DNA of 64,000 nucleotides from Avena insularis. Its lineage: Eukaryota; Streptophyta; Magnoliopsida; Poales; Poaceae. The notes under the pieces are model-generated. The model saw only the letters and a list, made by a program, of their open reading frames with translations. It ran no database searches and had not been told where the DNA came from. The stretch covers positions 83,814,684 to 83,878,683 of the forward strand of contig CM042685.1 in NCBI GenBank assembly GCA_023614405.1, given 5' to 3'. Positions 10,320 through 20,405 of this stretch are shown here, in pieces (the stretch's first letter is position 1; every line of letters starts with the position of its first letter). Both the position numbers and the translations under genes were made by a program.

Positions 10320-13090
10320 TCCTTGTCTATCTGTTGCATCCAAGTTGTTATCACAATCTGCCTTTGGTTATCAACTGTTGGTACATTCCATATTGACAGG
10401 CTTTTGAAAACCGGTGCGATCTATCGACTTGTTAACCGTGCCACCTTCTTAAGGGTGTCCTTCCTTCTAGCAACTCCACATTCTGTAAGCATCTGCTAAT
10501 CTCTACCTGATAAGTGTTTTTGCGCATCTATTGGTATTTTAATGCCGAAAAATGCGGAAAATTTTTCTTTGATACATCTGTGTTTCCACACTCCTTTCCA
10601 GTCGTGTGTGAAACATTATCTATCTCCCTTTTATTAGCAGGTCCATGCTAACTCATTCTTTTGTCACCGGCGCTTAATCCTGGAGTTTAATTTCATCTCC
10701 AATTCTCTTGGGCTAATTACATAACAGGTGTCGATCCGATGCTGGTGATTGTAACTGGGTTCTCGGCATAGCTATATGACACTTATCATGAGTGGAATAT
10801 GGAAAATGCTATCAACTCTATCCTCCAAATGGTGACGGTTATCTCCTGTGATTTTGAGTACACCGTGATCATATCTATGCATATTCAAGCATCTTTGGCA
10901 ACCCGAAGTTTCTCAAGGCACTACGGCGGTCTATCATCTGTTCATCAAGCTGCACATCTTGTTGAACCCCATATCTGCAAAATTCTCTTTGAGACGAGGG
11001 AATTGCATCTTTTCGTCTCTGGTAGCTTTGCTTAAGGTATGATCCATCATCTTTTCTTCCTCCAAGATCTCTTTATCTTTGTAACCGGTGATCCAATCGA
11101 CAATGTGAACCAGGTGACATCTCTTTTTATTCCGAAGGACCATATAATCTATTCTTCCAGTGCATCTTCTTCAACACGAACCCGTGCTCTTAATATTGAT
11201 CTTTCTAAGAGCGTTGAGCTCAGGAAGTGTTCGAGCATTTGTTCGTTTCTCTCGCCTTTTGAACTTGGTATTCTGGGAATATCTTGTTAATCCGTGGTGG
11301 TATATGTTGATAATATGCTTGCCTATTCGATATCTATGGGAGGACATGGAAGATCATCTGTGTCTCTTTCTCTCAAGCTTTGTTAACACTGCCGTGTGCA
11401 AAGTTCCCAAAGTGGAAATTCTGGCTTCTTGAAGTCACCTATCTCGACCACGTCCTTCTGCTAAATACATTGCTTCAATTCTGGAATTGGTAATCCATTG
11501 TTAATTCCATCCTCCATCTCCAACCAATCCAGAGTTGTTCCTTGTTGGCAAGTTATCATCGTCGTTCCGCTGAAGATTTCCTCAAGACCGCTAAATCTCC
11601 CTCAATCATTTCAAGAAGAACATGGAGTTCTTTCACCTCAGTCTCGTCAAGTAATCTCTTGAAACCTTCTCGCTCTATCGTCTATGCTCAATCCACCGGA
11701 GGCCATGAAGACTTTTCAGATCTTTCGTAATCCTTCGGTTCAAGTTGGTGTTATCTTTTTCTTTATCTGTGGAATCTTGCAGTTGTTCTCCGTAATCTTC
11801 CTTCATATCTTTCCAGTGGCTTGGTACTTCCGACATGACGACAACATCATCACCCATATCTATCTTGGATCCGGTGAATCGTTTGCATCTATCCTTGTTT
11901 TCCAACGAAGTTCCATGAGTTTTTGTCAATACCTTCAGTCTGTTTCGGTAGTTGGGTTGCATGGTTTTCTTATTCATGTGCGGAGTAATGCTTTGAGTGC
12001 GGGATGGAGTAGCTACCATACCACTACTCTTATCATTCGCTCTCGTACATTGAATTGGTGAATTAATGTGACTTCACTCATTCCACGGAAGTTAGAAGTG
12101 GCCTTTATCCCTCGATACTTTTTACTTCCGTCCTTGCCTTTCCGGAGCGCTCTCTCGAAGAAAGTAATCAATAATCTCTTGTTGGTGATCTCGTCTTTTC
12201 CTACACGAAGAAAAATCTACAATTATCTGGTGGAAACAAACGCAAACTCCTTTTGTTCCTCGTCTTTCTGCCGGTGCTCGACATCCCCAAACAAGATGAA
12301 AGGAAACTATCTCTCTCCTTGTTTCATCAATTCTTTTTCTGTGGTAAAGCCATTTATGGTTGAAGCCATCAGCCGCAAATCGATTGCGTTAGCCTCAAGG
12401 CTAAAGAAAGCAATAAGTATCTCTACAATAAACTCCAGATCCTCCATACTCTTTGCTTCTCGGGATTCCACCATGATCTAGTTTCACATCCGTCTCTGGA
12501 AGTTATATCCGCGCACCTCAATTGCGTGATCCTTTGGTTCTTACCGGCGCAAGAAGGATCTAATCCGACGATGTCTAACTAAATCTTTCTGTTGGTATCA
12601 AGGGACTCTATTGTGTGAAGGCAATATTGTTTCCGTTCTTCATTTCTCAAATCCGAGAGAAGATACGATGCTATTGTCATAGTGGTTCAAACCTCTCCAA
12701 TCTAGCTCTTTTTCTTCCGGCGAGATAAAGATTCATCCTCTCTCGTATCAGTAAATCTTTAATCTTAATGATGTGCCTTTCTTTATCCATGATACATCAT
12801 CTTGTCCTTTCTTTCACAAGTGGTTCTAGTCTTTTATCTTGTTTCTCGAAAAACCGGAGCTATGTCCATCCTATCCTTCTTGTCTCACGACAATCCTTCA
12901 ACTCTTCTAACCCGTTGTTTCTCAAGCAAAACGCAAGACTCGCAACAAGTCTAGCAAGTTTTGCAAGGTGTAGTGGTCGCACCTTTCCGTTGTTCATCAA
13001 CTTGGGAACGTGAGGGTCACCTTCGTTCCGAACACCGCCTCTCCTTGTGTTGTTTTCTTTTTCCTAGGAATCTAAAGTAGATTCTTGTTT
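10057..13090 (+). other. Non-coding interior of element A
   Basis: This 3-kb stretch has no recognisable retrotransposon domain. The longest open frames are about 115-140 codons and pyrimidine-biased (11684-12061, 12068-12481 on +; 11675-12019 on -). None resembles a known family and none has a convincing start context. The plus strand is unusually rich in TCTTC-type pyrimidine runs between 11000 and 13000, so the minus strand reads as Lys/Glu/Asp-rich. It could be decayed antisense coding sequence or a packaging/dimerisation RNA, as proposed for LARDs. Confidence 0.55.
10285..10316 (+). repeat. (GT)16 microsatellite
   Basis: An uninterrupted run of GT dinucleotides about 230 bases inside the interior of element A. 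It is an ordinary simple repeat and is likely length-variable between copies. Confidence 0.97.
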
Positions 13091-13103
13091 AGTGGGGGAG
13101 AGT
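13091..13103 (+). other. Polypurine tract of element A
   Basis: AGTGGGGGAGAGT lies directly before TGTAGCATCCC, the start of the complete LTR. It is the usual plus-strand primer site and confirms that the element runs left to right. Confidence 0.85.
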
Positions 13104-16100
13104 TGTAGCATCCCAATTGTCTAACAATTGCAATGCTACTAGCCTAGTCTATATATGGCTACTTCATATATATAATTGTTGCATCATAATCACATCATGC
13201 TCATGTCATCATGCCACCTTGCATTTGAGCATCATATAAAACCCTTTTTGTTTTGGATCTTCTCTCATATGCATTAATAATTGTATTTGCCTCTTGATAT
13301 TGTATTTGGTTATTGATATATTGTTTAATGCCCAAGTTGAGTTGGGGGCATATCTTTTAATAACTCCACCACCTTTCTTTCACCACCTTATAATTCCACC
13401 ATCCAACTAAATGTGAGCTTTGCACTTTAATTGGGTTTTACCTCTAGCTCATGTGGGTTGGGATGGATCCAATTCCATCTCCACATGCTCTCATATATGC
13501 ACCATATTGTTTTCACATTATTGGGTTATGAGAGCCACATGGCCACCTTTGCATGCCCTGTGAGTGGGACCCTTCCCCTAGCTTCCATATGGATTATTAT
13601 GGAATTATGCTCATGTTGGAATATTTTGGGACTATTAAACATCTAGTGGAATAAACACACTAGCAAGCCCCAATTATAATCAAATGTGATCATCTCCATC
13701 TACTCCACTTGGAACTTTCTTTTAAATTCTTTTGCTTAGGCCTTACTCCAATTTTGGGAGTGCATAATAATAATGCCATGTACTATTCACAAGAATCACC
13801 ATGGCAATAAATATGTTGCATGGGCCATGCAAGTGCCACCCTTTTTCTAGCATTTGGTTTTTATTTGAATTTTGAGTGGATCTTTTATAAAACCACATCC
13901 CTCTCTCCCTCTACTCCTCTATCTAAGTTCCCTCTAATCACCTACCCCATCATCACCATACCCTCTCTACCACCACCTCTCACCTAAGCTAAACCCTAAA
14001 CCTAACCCTCCATCTAACCCATGACCTACCCTAGCTACCACCTCCCTCTCTCGGCCTCTCTCCCTGCCAAGGCTACCCCACCGAGCCACCCTCCCTGGCC
14101 TCGCCTCTGGTCCCACCTGGAAGCCCCCATGCACCTGCCCCCGCCTCGACCGAAAGCACGTGAGAGAGGAGGAGAAAGGTGGCGAGCCACCTTACCTCCA
14201 CCACTCCCCACGGCACCCCTCTCCCTCTCTGCTATCTACCACCGTCCCCTGGCTCCCCTCTGCCCCAGATCCACCCCAGGCGCCTGCCCTCCCCTCCTTC
14301 CTTCTTCTCCATCGCCGCCGCTACCCTATCGCCGGCAGAACCGTCGACCTCCTCCATGTCCTGTTGATCCAGTCGAGCCGCGCGTCCATGAAGTGGCCTG
14401 GGAGATCAAGGAGGGTCCCCTGCATCGTCCTGTACCCTCCGTCGAGGAGGAGACGCGCCAGAGCCGGAGATCACCGCCGAGCCGACGCCGAAACCCTAGC
14501 TCCGTCCGGCCTCTGCCTCGTCGGCGATCAACTGCTCTCCTGCCCGATCGAACACCGTCAACCAACTCTCGGTAAGCTCCCCGACCTCCCTGACATGGTC
14601 CCCTTCGCCGTGACGCCTTAGGTTCACCGGACCAACCGCCGAGCACCCTCTGTGCGCCGGCGTCGCGATATTTCTCCTCGCCAGGCGCCAGAAGCCCTAT
14701 CTAGGCCCTGTCCGCATCCCTGACACCAACCCCCACCCCACCGCGCTGGTTGCGCCCCGCAGCGCGCACTCCCGCGTCCCAGGTTCGAATCCCCGCCTCG
14801 CGCGAGCACCGATCTGTCCGCGGAGGAAGAGGAACAGTACGGCGCTCCATTTTGCTTTTAACCCCCTTGCTGTTTTTCGGCTAAACCCGCAGTCCGCGTA
14901 GCCCCACCGTCAGCCTCTCTGGTTGTTTTGCTAAAACACCCCCGCCATTTTACGCCCTTAACCCGCGCTCCCGGGCTCTCCCACGTGGCACGCCCCCGCT
15001 GGCGCGCCCGCGTGTGGCCCCGAGGACGCCCTGGCCCCACCTGTCATTCTCTTAGTCTAGCCTAGCTCATGTGAGAAGTTTTTCCGCATGTGATGTCAGC
15101 TGAGTCAGTCACTGCCCCACTGGTCATTGACTGTGGCTAGCTAAACCTGTGTATAAAAAGTATTTTCTGTATTCTGTTTTAATTCAAATCTTTTTCAAAT
15201 TAATTCAAATTCAAAATTCAAATCTGTTTTAATATATCTTTTAAAATATAAACCCAATTTAAACAAATAATATATGTTTTGAGATCAGAAAAATATGAGG
15301 AATTCAAATATGCCATTCAAAATATATTTTGGACACTTAAAATTCCAAGTTGACTTAAATTACAATAAAATGCCCTTTTGTCTTAATAAATTAATAACTT
15401 CTGTTTTATAACTTCAAATTTAACAAATGATATGTCTATAATGATTAGCTCGACGAGACCTTTCTGTTTATGCATTCCATTATCTGTTTTGCAGCATGCA
15501 TCATATAAATATAAAGTGTACAACAACTAATATGAGTATAAAATGGGGCCAAAACTCAATAAAATGATTCATTCTTGTATTCCACACTCACCCATGCCAT
15601 GCTACCTTATTGCCATGCAAATTGTGCATCATTCATCATGGCATGAATTGTTTGCTTGTCGCATGTATTCATATGCTTGTGCACTTTATTTATGTTGGCC
15701 CTTGTTTGTTTGGTTCTTCTTCGAATAGACGTTGAGCAGGGGATATATCAAGAGAACCAGGAGCACTACCCAGATCCTTCTCTTGCTTCAACTGAGCTGC
15801 CAGGCAAGCATTACCACATGCTTGCATACATTTAGTACCTATTGCCTCTATCTTATTCTTGCATCATTGAGTCGCGATTGCATTAAACTGAATCCCAAGT
15901 ACTGCATAGCCTTTACTTTTAAACCCCACCGAAGCTTGTTCCTCCATCCCATGAGCCATTACTACAGGAGTTGTTTGAGCCATGCGAGTCGTAGAACAGC
16001 ATGTGTAGGGTATGTGAGTGTCTGATGGATAACGAGGTACCTAAACAACTTAACCTGAGTAGTAATGGGATAACTAATGAAAGTGGCATCGGTGAGCCAT

Positions 16101-17512
16101 ATTTGCTATTTGGTTTTTCAGGCTCACTTGTGTCCCGTAGGACCCTGAGTACTTGATTCCTGTTCCTTGAATATTCGCGCTATCCACATCCGGGAGGCTT
16201 ATGAACCCCCGAGCTGTGAGCTTGATTCATTCTTATTTCTTGGGGCCACAAACTAGTTTGAGGTTTTATTTACTATCCTGTACTTATGCCATGCTTTACT
16301 GCTTTATTTAAAATTGTGCGAGGTACCTTTTGTCTTTGTTAGGGTCGTGACACGTTTTACTGTATCGACAAGCCTACCACACTTTCGGGTTCCCGATCGT
16401 TCTGACCGTCCACAAACCTTGAGTCCATCTCGTAGCCGGCCAGCTTCATTGCGGGTAGCTTAATGGGGTGGCCCCCTGAAATATTTCTGAATCCTGTAAT
16501 TGCTTTGTCGTGACTGCCTCGTTGGGTTTTGATTTGGTTTTTCTGAGGTTGATCGAGTGTGTGTTGCTATTTGTGCACCTCGCAGGGTAAAACTTCTCAA
16601 AGCCGTGTCATGTTATGGACGACTTGGAGCACACGCTTTCTCGATCATAGACAAGTATAACTAAAGTACCGCTTTAATTTGACTAAGTACCGACTAGTAA
16701 ATAGTGCAACACTCATGGAATGGATAATAAAAATGCCAACGGATGGGGGTTGTTCGCTTCCTCGCCGGTGTTTAGGAGGAGGATGAATCTGTTAATATTA
16801 CTGTTATAACTGTTGTTATTTCACGGACATCCGCTCATCTATGGTTAGGCGGATGGTTAGCAGTATCTATAGAATTGTTAGGGTTTATCTTTTGCTGCAA
16901 TTCGTCACCCCAGGTTGTGTCCCTTTAGAGGCATAAAGACTTGCTGAAAATTCCCTAGGGTCTCACACGATAAATTGTTTGATTCAGATGAACAGGTAAA
17001 CCCGCAAGATGGATACTGGGTGGAGGAGACGGACGATATGGGCAACGATCATTCGGTGTAGAGATTCCGGGAACGGGGATCCGTGAGATCTGTGGGCGGG
17101 ATGTGTTTATTTATGGGGCATCTTATGCCTATTTGCTTCTTATCCGTACTCGGATCTTGTTTTCCGCTTCCGCCTGATACTCTGATGTTTGATGTATGAG
17201 GAGATATCCTAAACTATTATATCTATCTAGGATATTTGGATCTTGCCGTATGGCGTTGCAATATTTCTATTTCTTTTAGATGGAATGACTCTGAAAACCA
17301 TTGTATGGTGGCTTGCATACATACTCATTTGTGTATGTAGTTGATCCCTTCTCCTGCCGATTACGCCGCCCGTTCTTGTCCCGATGTTTGGAAATGGTTA
17401 GGACGGCCGAAAGGTCTACCTGTGAGTGGCATTTGGGCCCCACCGTACTATTTTAACCATTTCCGCTCATCCAGGCTTGTAACTAGGAGCGTAATTCACC
17501 GAGGTAGTTACA
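13104..17512 (+). repeat. 3' LTR of element A, complete (4409 bp)
   Basis: It starts TGTAGCATCCCAATTG and ends GTAGTTACA. About 1.1 kb (13104-14195) has no partner in the window because the matching part of the 5' LTR is beyond the copia insertion. The LTR is AT-rich at both ends with a GC-rich block at about 14080-15060. That block holds a canonical splice-donor-like CTCTCG/GTAAGC at 14572. No gene is supported inside; open frames in the GC-rich block (for example 14021-14575) are Pro/Arg-rich low-complexity translations. Confidence 0.92.
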
Positions 17513-18536
17513 GATGCCACCTGACAGGGAAGTAGAGTTTCTTATCGACCTGATGCCGGGAACAGGACCAATAGCAAAGAAACCATATAAGATGGATGTG
17601 GATGAGCTGAAGGAATTGAAGAAGTTGAAAGAGCAAATGGAAAAGGATTCATTCAGCCTAGTTCGTCGTCAGGGGTGCACCTGCTGCTTTGTGGAGAAGA
17701 AAGACAGCAGCAAGAGATTAGTAGTGGACTATCGCTCGCTGAATGAAGTAACCATCAAGAACAAGTACCCTCTGCCAAACATAAATGATTTGTTTGATCA
17801 ACTGGAAGGAGCGAAGGTGTTCAGCAAGATCGATCTGCGATCAGGTTACTTTCAATTGAAAATCCGGGAGGAGGACGTACCAAAAACCGCCTTCACCACT
17901 AGGTATGGTCTATATGAATATACGGTTATGTCTTTTGGACTAACGAATGCCCCGGCATATTTCATGACCATGATGAACAAGGTATTTATGGAGTACTTGG
18001 ACAAGTTCGTGGTGGTGTTTATTGATGACATACTGATATATTCCAAGGATGATGCTGAGCATGAAAAGCATCTGCGACTGATTATGGAGAAACTGAGGGA
18101 ACACCAGCTGTATGCCAAATTCAGCAAGTGTGAATTCTGGCTTAACACCGTTGGGTTTCTTGGACACGTAGTGTCAGGAGAAGGAGTCGCTGTTGATCCA
18201 AGCAAAGTGACTGCAGTGACTGAGTGGGAAGCACCCAAGAATGCGGGAGAGATTCGAAGCTTTTTGGGACTTGCTGGATATTGTAGGAGGTTCATTGAAA
18301 ACTTTTCCAAGATTGCTAAGCCGATGACTGAACTTCTGAAGAAGGAGAGGAAGTTTGAATGGTCAGACGTATGTGAAGCCAGCTTTCAGGAACTGAAGCG
18401 TCGACTAGTGACTGCGCCTGTTCTATGTTTACCAGATCTTCAGAAGGATTTCCAAGTGTACTGTGACGCTTCTCGACAGGGACTTGGGAGTGTGCTGATG
18501 CAAGATGGGAGAGTAGTGTCATATGCCTCGCGATAA
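17513..18536 (+). pseudogene. Element B reverse transcriptase and start of RNase H
   Basis: The frame opens [16 protein letters not shown], which in related elements follows directly on the protease linker; it is interrupted upstream by element A. RT motifs are in order: [19 protein letters not shown] near residue 75, [33 protein letters not shown], and the catalytic FIDD at 18018-18029. The RNase H start [18 protein letters not shown] follows. Around 17640-17690 the text is scrambled by compensating small indels, so a short stretch after KEQMEK does not resemble the family. The frame ends at a TAA (18534-18536) where relatives have Gln, a CAA-to-TAA change. Reading resumes in the same frame. 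Confidence 0.92.
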
Positions 18537-20393
18537 CTCAAGCACCATGAGCGAAATTACCCCACCCACGACTTGGAGTTAGCGTCAGTGGTTCATGCGC
18601 TCAAGGTATGGAGGCATTACTTAATGGGAAAACACTGTGATGTGTACACGGACCACAAGAGCCTGAAGTACATATTCATGCAGAAGGAACTGAACATGAG
18701 GCAAAGGAGATGGTTGGAACTTATCAAGGACTATGATATGAATCTACAATACCACCCAGGAAAGGCCAATGTGGTAGCAGATGCTTTGAGCCGGAAGGTT
18801 TATGCCAATGGATTGACAATTGGTGAATTGCCTGAGGATTTGTGCAAGCAATTCAAGGACCTTAGACTGGAGGTAGTATCTGAAGGATACTTGGCAACAA
18901 TGGAAGTCCAACCAACGCTACAGGACAGAATCATGAATGCTCAGGTAGGAGACAAGGAAATAGAGGAGATAAAAGAAAAGATGAAGGAGAATCGGGAAAA
19001 GGATATTCGCGAGGATGAGCATGGTACCTTGTGGTATGGAGATCGTTTGTGTGTGCCCAGCGACCCGGAGATAAGGGAGTTGATTCTGCAGGAGGCTCAT
19101 AACTCGCCATACTCCATACATCCGGGCAACACAAAGATGTATATGGATTTGAAGAGCAGATTCTGGTGGAACAACATGAAGGGAGATATCGCCAAGCACA
19201 TTGCCCTATGTGATGTGTGCAGCCGAGTGAAGGCGGAACACCAGAAGCCAGTAGGATTGCTACAGCCATTGCCCGTGCCGGATTGGAAGTGGGATAGAGT
19301 GGGAATGGACTTTATCACAGGATTGCCCAGGACCAGGTCAGGTTATGACTCCATTTGGGTAGTGGTCGACCATTTGACTAAGGTAGCCCACTTTATACCG
19401 GTAAAGACAACCTACACGAGTGCAAAGTTGGCCAAGATTTACATGGACAGGATTGTGTGCCTACATGGAGTTCCCAAGAGTATCGTATCTGATAGAGGCA
19501 CCCAATTTACCTCACACTTCTGGCGCCAGCTGCACGAGTCACTTGGTACTAGATTGGAGTTTAGCACAGCATTTCACCCACAGACTGATGGACAGACCGA
19601 GAGGGTGAATCAGATTTTGGAGGACATGCTGAGAGCTTGCGCTTTGGCTCATGGATCTAGTTGGGATGAGAATTTGCCGTATGCGGATTTTTCCTACAAC
19701 AACAGCTATCAAACCAGCATCAAGACGTCACCGTTCGATGTGCTATATGGGAAACGGTGCCGGACACCATTGCTATGGGATGGAGTAGGAGAACGCCAGT
19801 TGTTTGGGCCTGATTTGATCAAGGATGCTGAGGAGAAGGTCGCCTTGATTAGGGACAGGCTGAAGGTAGCACAATCAAGGCAGAAGAGCTACGCTGACGC
19901 CAAGTGCAAGGAAGTGGTGTATGAGATAGGTGATAGAGCATACCTCAGAGTGTCGCCACTTCGTGGAATCAAGAGATTTGGAATTAAGGGTAAGCTGGCA
20001 CCTCGGTTTATTGGACCGTATCAAGTCTTATCACGCAAAGGAGAAGTTGCTTATCAGTTGGAGTTGCCAGAAGCCTTGTCCGCTATTCACAATGTGTTCC
20101 ACGTATCCCAGCTGAAGAAGTGCCATCCGGAGATGGTGGATACACCATTGAGAGACACTGTACCGCTAGAGGAGGTTCAGCTTGAGAATGACTTGACCTA
20201 TGAGGAGAAACCGGTCAAGATTCTGGAGACAGCAGAAAGGACTACCCGTACCAAGACAATCAAGTTTTGCAAGGTACAGTGGAGCCACCACACCGAAGAG
20301 GAAGCCACTTGGGAGCGTGAGGATGACATCCGAGAGGACTACCCACACCTATTTGCTAGCCGCGCCGAATCTCGAGGACGAGATTCATCTTAA
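18537..20393 (+). pseudogene. Element B RNase H, integrase and chromodomain
   Basis: This is the same frame as the RT after the single TAA. RNase H continues with the Glu in [13 protein letters not shown], Asp in [12 protein letters not shown] and Asp in VVADALSRK. Integrase has an HHCC zinc finger ([12 protein letters not shown] to CDVCSRVK, about 19115-19225) and a DDE core ([17 protein letters not shown], and Glu in [13 protein letters not shown]). The GPF/Y-like region, [19 protein letters not shown], and a chromodomain-like tail ([17 protein letters not shown]) complete it. Apart from the stop at 18534 the reading frame from 18537 is open to its natural TAA, so most of the integrase could be restored by a single readthrough. 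Chromodomains direct integration to heterochromatin in this clade. Confidence 0.93.
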
Positions 20394-20405
20394 GGGGGTT
20401 AGTCT
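20391..20405 (+). other. Polypurine tract of element B, overlapping the pol stop
   Basis: TAAGGGGGTTAGTCT follows the last codons of pol, and the TAA stop is part of it. The same overlap is seen in element G (CTTAAGGGGG on the minus strand), a shared trait of these elements. Confidence 0.88.

Larger units (their letters stand above)
6810..17512 (+). mobile_element. Element A: LARD-like non-coding gypsy element
   Basis: Two long direct repeats (6810-10042, truncated by the copia insertion, and 13104-17512, complete) flank a 3.06-kb interior. A primer-binding site, TGGTATCAGAGC, matching initiator tRNA-Met lies 2 bases after the first LTR, and a polypurine tract precedes the second. No gag, protease, RT, RNase H or integrase motif is visible on either strand. 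A 4.4-kb LTR around a roughly 3-kb non-coding interior is the layout described for LARDs such as Sukkula. The LTR ends here do not look like Sukkula to me, so I do not assign a family. It inserted in pol of element B; GATGC at 17513-17517 is the probable 3' copy of the target duplication. Confidence 0.82.

Noticed and set aside
10799..11432. Short frames of 60-90 codons in the interior of A
   Set aside because: No start context, no resemblance, and overlapping frames of similar size; expected by chance in AT-balanced DNA.
11675..12019. Antisense 114-codon gene in the interior of A
   Set aside because: Charged composition is explained by the pyrimidine bias of the other strand; no domain, no conserved neighbour and no promoter seen. 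Kept only as a remark.
14021..14646. Several 100-180 codon frames in the GC-rich block of the A LTR
   Set aside because: They are low-complexity Pro/Ser/Arg translations on both strands, and the matching frames in the other LTR are broken by indels.
14770..14795. GGTTCGAATCC, a perfect pol III B-box, in the 3' LTR of A
   Set aside because: No tRNA-like A-box at the right distance and no tRNA fold; the other LTR has lost a base of the motif. Probably chance or an ancient tRNA-derived scrap.
6810..17512. Assignment of element A to the Sukkula family
   Set aside because: Layout and sizes fit LARDs, but the LTR start (TGTAGCATCCC) does not look like Sukkula to me. Family left open pending a library search.
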